Assembly: GCF_025562715.2 (NCBI RefSeq)
Contig: NZ_JAPFCC010000001.1
Span: 693,501-757,500 of the forward strand
Direction: 5' to 3'
From: Endozoicomonas gorgoniicola
GTDB taxonomy: Bacteria; Pseudomonadota; Gammaproteobacteria; Pseudomonadales; Endozoicomonadaceae
DNA length: 64,000 bases
Both the position numbers and the translations under genes were made by a program. A model generated the notes under the pieces. That model did no database searches and was not told the origin of the DNA. It saw only the letters and a program-made list of their open reading frames with translations. Shown one piece after another: positions 63,190 through 64,000 of this stretch. Each line of letters begins with the position of its first letter. Within the stretch, counting starts at the first letter, position 1.

Positions 63190-64000
63190 ATGTCTTATTC
63201 CCAGCCCGAGGTTCGTGAACTGCCTTCAGGCTATAAATTTGAACACTCGCAGAGTGAAATAACGATAAGGCTGGATCGTCAGGGGCGGTGGTTAAGTTAT
63301 CGCTGTGGAGCCAGTTTTTATCGGCGCTGCATGGACGGCGATGTGGTTTGCGGAAAGGGCGAGATCCCTCTGCGCTGCTCTGATAAGGTTCTGTTGACCG
63401 GTAAAATCGCTACTACGCTGAACCAGTGGAGCAAAAACTGGAAAGGGTGTAAACGGGTAAAGTCGGTTCTACAGGTTGCCTCCGGGTTGGACTTTAACTA
63501 TTACAACCGCCAGGCTGCACTCTACAGAGCGGTCTATCCCGAAGGCGTCCCTATTCTTCCCCCTGATCGCTATGGTGACCTGGTGGTTCAGCCAGTCATA
63601 GGTTGTCCGAATCGTGCCTGCACGTTTTGTGCGTTTTATAAGGACAAGCCCTACAAAATGCTCCCGCCTGACCGGTTTGCACAACACTTGCTGGGCGTAC
63701 AGACCTTGCTTGGTGGGCAGTGCTTAACAAAAGACGGCCTGTTTATTGGTTCTGCCAATGCCATGGCTTTATCTCAGCGTCGGCTGATGGCGTATCTTCA
63801 GCAAATTCATTCCAGCTTTGATCCATTTAAACGGGGGATCGCAGCCTTTGCTGATCCGGACTTTTCAGCACCGAGAAATACTGCCCAATGGCAGGAGTTG
63901 GCGAATGCTGGCATTACCCGCCTGGTGATTGGTCTGGAAACCGGATGGAGTGCTTTAAGAGGAAGGCTGGGAAAATCTGCTGATCTGACCAGAGTTTGTC
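63190..64000 (+). CDS. Radical SAM protein, 3' end outside window
   Basis: An uninterrupted frame from ATG 63190 runs to the window end (270 codons). After an N-terminal region of about 135 residues it reads GCPNRACTFCAFYKDKPY, an iron-sulfur cluster motif of the C-x4-C-x2-C type used by some radical SAM families. GLFIGSANAMALS and the later GITRLVIGLETGWSALRGRLGK fit the partial TIM barrel with a Gly-rich SAM site. The reaction cannot be named. The C-terminus lies beyond 64000. Confidence 0.8.
   Translation, partial: MSYSQPEVRELPSGYKFEHSQSEITIRLDRQGRWLSYRCGASFYRRCMDGDVVCGKGEIPLRCSDKVLLTGKIATTLNQWSKNWKGCKRVKSVLQVASGLDFNYYNRQAALYRAVYPEGVPILPPDRYGDLVVQPVIGCPNRACTFCAFYKDKPYKMLPPDRFAQHLLGVQTLLGGQCLTKDGLFIGSANAMALSQRRLMAYLQQIHSSFDPFKRGIAAFADPDFSAPRNTAQWQELANAGITRLVIGLETGWSALRGRLGKSADLTRVC

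Overview
The window looks like the chromosome of a host-associated gammaproteobacterium. Its housekeeping genes are gammaproteobacterial in type: an Mla-like lipid ABC operon, an FkpA/Mip lipoprotein, Tas, TldD/PmbA, ArsJ with its GAPDH, and an RND pump. Between them lie many insertion sequences, several gene fragments, and proteins that resemble eukaryotic regulators or cytoskeletal factors. An Endozoicomonas-like or related Oceanospirillales symbiont would fit; this is inference, since no 16S or other marker is present.

Region 1 (1-17045) is an integron cassette array without a visible integrase. Seven attC-like sites are present, one in reverse and six in forward orientation. Identifiable contents are a VapC-type PIN toxin (cut by the left edge), a truncated lipoprotein, three tandem near-identical 535-bp gene-less cassettes, a DUF4160/DUF2442 pair and a truncated secreted protein. 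A group IIC intron sits inside the reverse attC. An IS110 element has cut the lipoprotein gene. Three IS66 copies, one nested in another together with an IS1634-family element, interrupt two cassettes; target duplications allow the order of insertion to be read.

Region 2 (17046-23313) is insertion-damaged chromosome: a 123-bp end fragment and a full copy of a second IS66-type element, an IS30 inside a broken reverse-strand gene, an OppF-like ATPase without its 5' part, and an IS4-type element in the 3' end of a secreted-protein gene.

Region 3 (23518-33318) holds an Mla-like lipid transport operon, two divergent genes for bZIP-like proteins, an FKBP lipoprotein, the arsJ-GAPDH pair (organoarsenical efflux) and tas. 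Region 4 (33515-49790) has an ISKra4 remnant, a YopT-like C58 protease candidate, an HNH nuclease, an M1-family lipoprotein lacking the catalytic motifs, a 1591-residue secreted repeat protein, a SEC-C protein, pmbA/tldD, a protein with four canonical C2H2 zinc fingers, and a transporter fragment. Region 5 (49959-64000) has an RND efflux pair, IS1595, two different IS200-type elements and an IS701/IS4-like transposase, an acidic protein with a possible C4 zinc site, an AbgT fragment, a polyproline protein with a VASP-like actin-binding motif, and the start of a radical SAM gene.

The most notable content is the set of eukaryote-like proteins: two bZIPs, one C2H2 zinc-finger protein, a candidate actin-binding protein, a YopT-like protease and a secreted protein with an evenly spaced QT-motif array. 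They are scattered rather than in one operon and no secretion system is visible here, so an effector role is a hypothesis.
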